A stretch of DNA of 7,958 nucleotides from an uncultured Coleofasciculus sp. GTDB taxonomy: Bacteria > Cyanobacteriota > Cyanobacteriia > Cyanobacteriales > Coleofasciculaceae. A model generated the notes under the pieces. The model worked only from the letters and a program-made list of their open reading frames with translations, did not search any database and had not been told where the DNA came from. Shown here piece by piece: positions 6,553 through 7,958 of this stretch (positions within the stretch are counted from its first letter, which is position 1; every line of letters begins with the position of its first letter). The stretch spans positions 1 through 7,958 of the forward strand of contig CADCTM010000798.1 in the NCBI GenBank assembly GCA_902805485.1. The letters run 5' to 3'. The position numbers and the translations under genes are program-made.

Positions 6553-6972
6553 ATGATGAAATTTAAAGCCGCGATTTTCCGCAGGTTAGGTCTACTCCTG
6601 TCTGCTCTCTTGCTAGTAGTTACTAGCTTTGCTTTACAAGCATCCCCAGCGGCAGCAGAAACCTATACTGTGAAGATGGGTACAGATAAGGGATTGCTTC
6701 AATTTGAACCAGCGTCTGTCACCATTAAGCCGGGTGATACGGTCAAGTGGGTCATGAACAAAGTGCCACCTCACAACGCTGTCTTTGATGATGTCAAGTT
6801 TCCCGGCGCCGATAAGGCAATGGCAAAGAAGATGTCTCACGATAAGTTAATGTTCTCTCCTGGTGAAAACTACCAAACAACTTTCCCAGAAGACGCTACC
6901 CCAGGTACTTATTCGTACTATTGCCAACCGCACCGTGGTGCTGGTATGGCAGGCAAAATCGTTGTGGAATAG
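6553..6972 (+). CDS. petE: Plastocyanin precursor
   Basis: Lumenal blue-copper protein that carries electrons from cytochrome f of the b6f complex to P700 of photosystem I. Signal peptide 1-35 (basic KFKAAIFRR, hydrophobic LLLSALLLVV, cleavage after SPAAA) leaves a 104-residue mature chain starting ETYTVKMG, the typical cyanobacterial size. The copper ligands are all present: His74 in VPPHN, and Cys124, His127 and Met132 in YYCQPHRGAGM. KPGDTVKW (59-66) and GKIVVE at the end are family blocks. Two ATG codons are adjacent: GGAG at 6546-6549 is 3 bases from the first and 6 from the second (6556), so translation may begin at 6556, giving 138 residues. The 100-bp gap from psbV2 contains AAGGG/CCCTT and an AT-rich stretch that could be a promoter, but no clear -35/-10 pair. 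In cyanobacteria petE is usually copper-induced; no regulator site is recognised here. Confidence 0.97.
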   Translation: MMKFKAAIFRRLGLLLSALLLVVTSFALQASPAAAETYTVKMGTDKGLLQFEPASVTIKPGDTVKWVMNKVPPHNAVFDDVKFPGADKAMAKKMSHDKLMFSPGENYQTTFPEDATPGTYSYYCQPHRGAGMAGKIVVE

Positions 6973-6996
6973 TCCAAAATCTGAAGGATTTAGCAT

Positions 6997-7044
6997 TCCC
7001 AGCGAGTGAGGGGACATTTATATGTGATCATCACACCACTGGGA
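6997..7044 (+). other. Structured petE 3' untranslated region
   Basis: Between the petE stop and its terminator lie 149 non-coding bases. TCCCAG (6997-7002) pairs with CTGGGA (7039-7044), and the enclosed TGTGATCATCACA (7023-7035) is a near-perfect palindrome that gives a 5-bp stem with a 3-base loop. Together they can form a nested stem-loop in the 3' UTR, possibly protecting the mRNA or yielding a small RNA. Function is inferred. Confidence 0.4.
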
Positions 7045-7121
7045 GCGCCATCTCGGTTTTGATAACTCTTTCTAGCTAGGTTAGTAAGTTTTTTCAAGTA
7101 TCCAGACTTTATGTCAAGACT

Positions 7122-7152
7122 AAACCCTTCTTGCTTTCAAGAGGGGTTTTTT
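7122..7152 (+). terminator. Rho-independent terminator after petE
   Basis: AAACCCTTCTTG (7122-7133) pairs with CAAGAGGGGTTT (7138-7149): 12 pairs including one G-T wobble, with tetraloop CTTT. The T-run is 7147-7152. It would end the petE transcript (and any psbV-psbV2-petE read-through) and separates it from the rhomboid gene. Confidence 0.85.
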
Positions 7153-7213
7153 GCTGCTCAAAAAACTTAGGAAGACTTGATTCAAATACAGCAGTTTTCA
7201 AGTTCTCGGTATA

Positions 7214-7240
7214 GACAAACCTGTAGGAGCGGGTTTTGTC
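7214..7240 (+). repeat. Imperfect hairpin, probable interspersed repeat
   Basis: GACAAACC (7214-7221) pairs with GGGTTTTGTC (7231-7240), allowing a small bulge, around TGTAGGAGC. The wording GTAGGAGCGGGTTTTGT resembles the GTAGGGGCGGGTTT-type element that I recall as scattered in intergenic regions of many filamentous cyanobacteria. The rest of the 261-bp spacer 7153-7413 shows no gene. Confidence 0.45.
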
Positions 7241-7266
7241 GAGCAAAGAGTTGGTTTGAATACTGA

Positions 7267-7306
7267 TGTAATGTTAAGGTTAATCCTTACACTTTTATGT
7301 ATTACA
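7267..7306. promoter_or_regulatory. Nested inverted repeats upstream of the rhomboid gene
   Basis: TGTAAT (7267-7272) and ATTACA (7301-7306) are a perfect inverted repeat enclosing a second one, TAAGG (7275-7279) and CCTTA (7285-7289). The element lies about 110 bp before the rhomboid start, in AT-rich sequence where a promoter is expected, and could be an operator. No known factor site is recognised. Confidence 0.3.
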
Positions 7307-7413
7307 CTGACGCGAGAAATAGCTATAACAAGAAATGTCTCCAAAGTGGGCAGACAAATAGAGGCTCATTAGGCTAAAGTTTTGCCAGTTTTGAATAGAT
7401 CGGAAAAATCCTC

Positions 7414-7958
7414 GTGTTCCCAATTAACGATAACAATCCGACGCGAACCACGGCTTATGTGACTTATGCCCTGATTGTGATAAATATTTTTGTATTTATC
7501 TATGAACTAAGCTTGACAGAATCGGAACTAAAGCAGTTTTTTTCGCTTTATGCTGTTATTCCCAAAGAACTAAGTGCTAATTTATCGGGCATTTTAGTTA
7601 ATCAACCTGTGCCAGAACCGCTAACTTTGATAACCTGCCAATTTTTGCATGGTGGTTTTGCACATATTTTTGGGAATATGTTGTTTTTGTGGATTTTTGG
7701 TAACAACGTAGAAGACCAGCTTGGTCACTTCAAGTATTTAATTTTTTACCTTGCTTGTGGAGCACTGGCAGCTTTGTCTCAATGGTTTTTCTCAACGCAG
7801 TCGGCTCTACCTTCGTTGGGTGCTAGTGGTGCAATTGCTGGTGTTTTAGGCGCTTATATCCTAAGATTTCCCAACGCCAGAGTCCGAACATTAGTGTTTT
7901 TGGGTCCCCTTATTATATTTCCGGCAATTCGGGCAATTTTCTTCTTGGGGATTTGGTT
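7414..7958 (+). CDS. Rhomboid-family intramembrane serine protease, C-terminus cut by window
   Basis: Polytopic inner-membrane protease that cleaves transmembrane segments of other proteins; physiological substrates cannot be told from sequence. Visible are 181 codons. A short cytosolic start FPINDNNPTRTTAYVTYA is followed by TM1 (about 16-31), a lumenal/periplasmic loop (32-69), then CQFLHGGFAHIFGNMLFLWI (75-94) with His79, His84 and Asn88 of the rhomboid H-x4-H-x3-N signature. A further TM is at about 107-122, then GASGAIAG (136-143) with the catalytic Ser138. The partner catalytic His of a late TM lies beyond the right edge, so catalytic completeness cannot be confirmed. The start is GTG: an in-frame TAG at 7396-7398 limits upstream choices, GGAAAA lies 6 bases ahead, and homologues as I remember them begin M-P-DNNPTRT. 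It follows the petE terminator, so it is probably a separate transcription unit. Confidence 0.93.
   Translation, partial: MFPINDNNPTRTTAYVTYALIVINIFVFIYELSLTESELKQFFSLYAVIPKELSANLSGILVNQPVPEPLTLITCQFLHGGFAHIFGNMLFLWIFGNNVEDQLGHFKYLIFYLACGALAALSQWFFSTQSALPSLGASGAIAGVLGAYILRFPNARVRTLVFLGPLIIFPAIRAIFFLGIW

Noticed and set aside
6634..6840. Minus-strand 68-residue open frame
   Set aside because: Antisense shadow of petE, with no protein-like features.
7023..7035. CRP-type operator TGTGA...TCACA
   Set aside because: The half-sites are separated by 3 bases instead of the required 6, and the site is downstream of petE rather than in a promoter.
7279..7284. Promoter TTGAAT-N17-GTTAAT for the rhomboid gene
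   Set aside because: Both boxes match the consensus at only 4 of 6 positions, in AT-rich DNA where such matches are expected by chance.

Overview
The window looks like chromosomal DNA from a cyanobacterium, probably a filamentous one. Three thylakoid-lumen electron-transfer genes (psbV, psbV2, petE) sit in a row. Three copies of the cyanobacterial HIP1 octamer GCGATCGC are present, and heptamer-type repeats related to TAATGAC lie between genes. No transposase, integrase, tRNA, rRNA or CRISPR array was seen.

Left part (1-4690, minus strand): one uninterrupted reading frame of 1563 visible codons that starts at 4690 and runs off the left edge. It encodes a giant secreted protein. The order is signal peptide, TPS/filamentous-haemagglutinin N-terminal domain, beta-helix, a block of eight 53-54-residue repeats resembling FG-GAP beta-propeller blades, more beta-helix, a Pro/Gln-rich linker, and a start of sequence that resembles the lead-in to a CHAT (caspase-like) domain. 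The frame was checked triplet by triplet or by translation and has no stop.

Middle (4691-5314): a divergent intergenic region, a 68-residue IF2_N-like small protein, and a structured stretch (5109-5196) ending in a terminator-like hairpin. That stretch can be folded in competing ways like a transcription attenuator in front of psbV.

Right-centre (5315-6972, plus strand): psbV (cytochrome c-550, a PSII extrinsic subunit), psbV2 (its His/Cys-ligated relative) and petE (plastocyanin). All three products have signal peptides and act in the thylakoid lumen: PsbV stabilises the oxygen-evolving side of PSII, and plastocyanin carries electrons from cytochrome b6f to PSI. A perfect 11-bp inverted repeat separates psbV from psbV2. 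A good Rho-independent terminator follows petE at 7122-7152.

Right end (7153-7958): a 261-bp spacer with two small inverted repeats, then the 5' part (181 codons) of a rhomboid-family intramembrane serine protease that starts at GTG and runs off the right edge.
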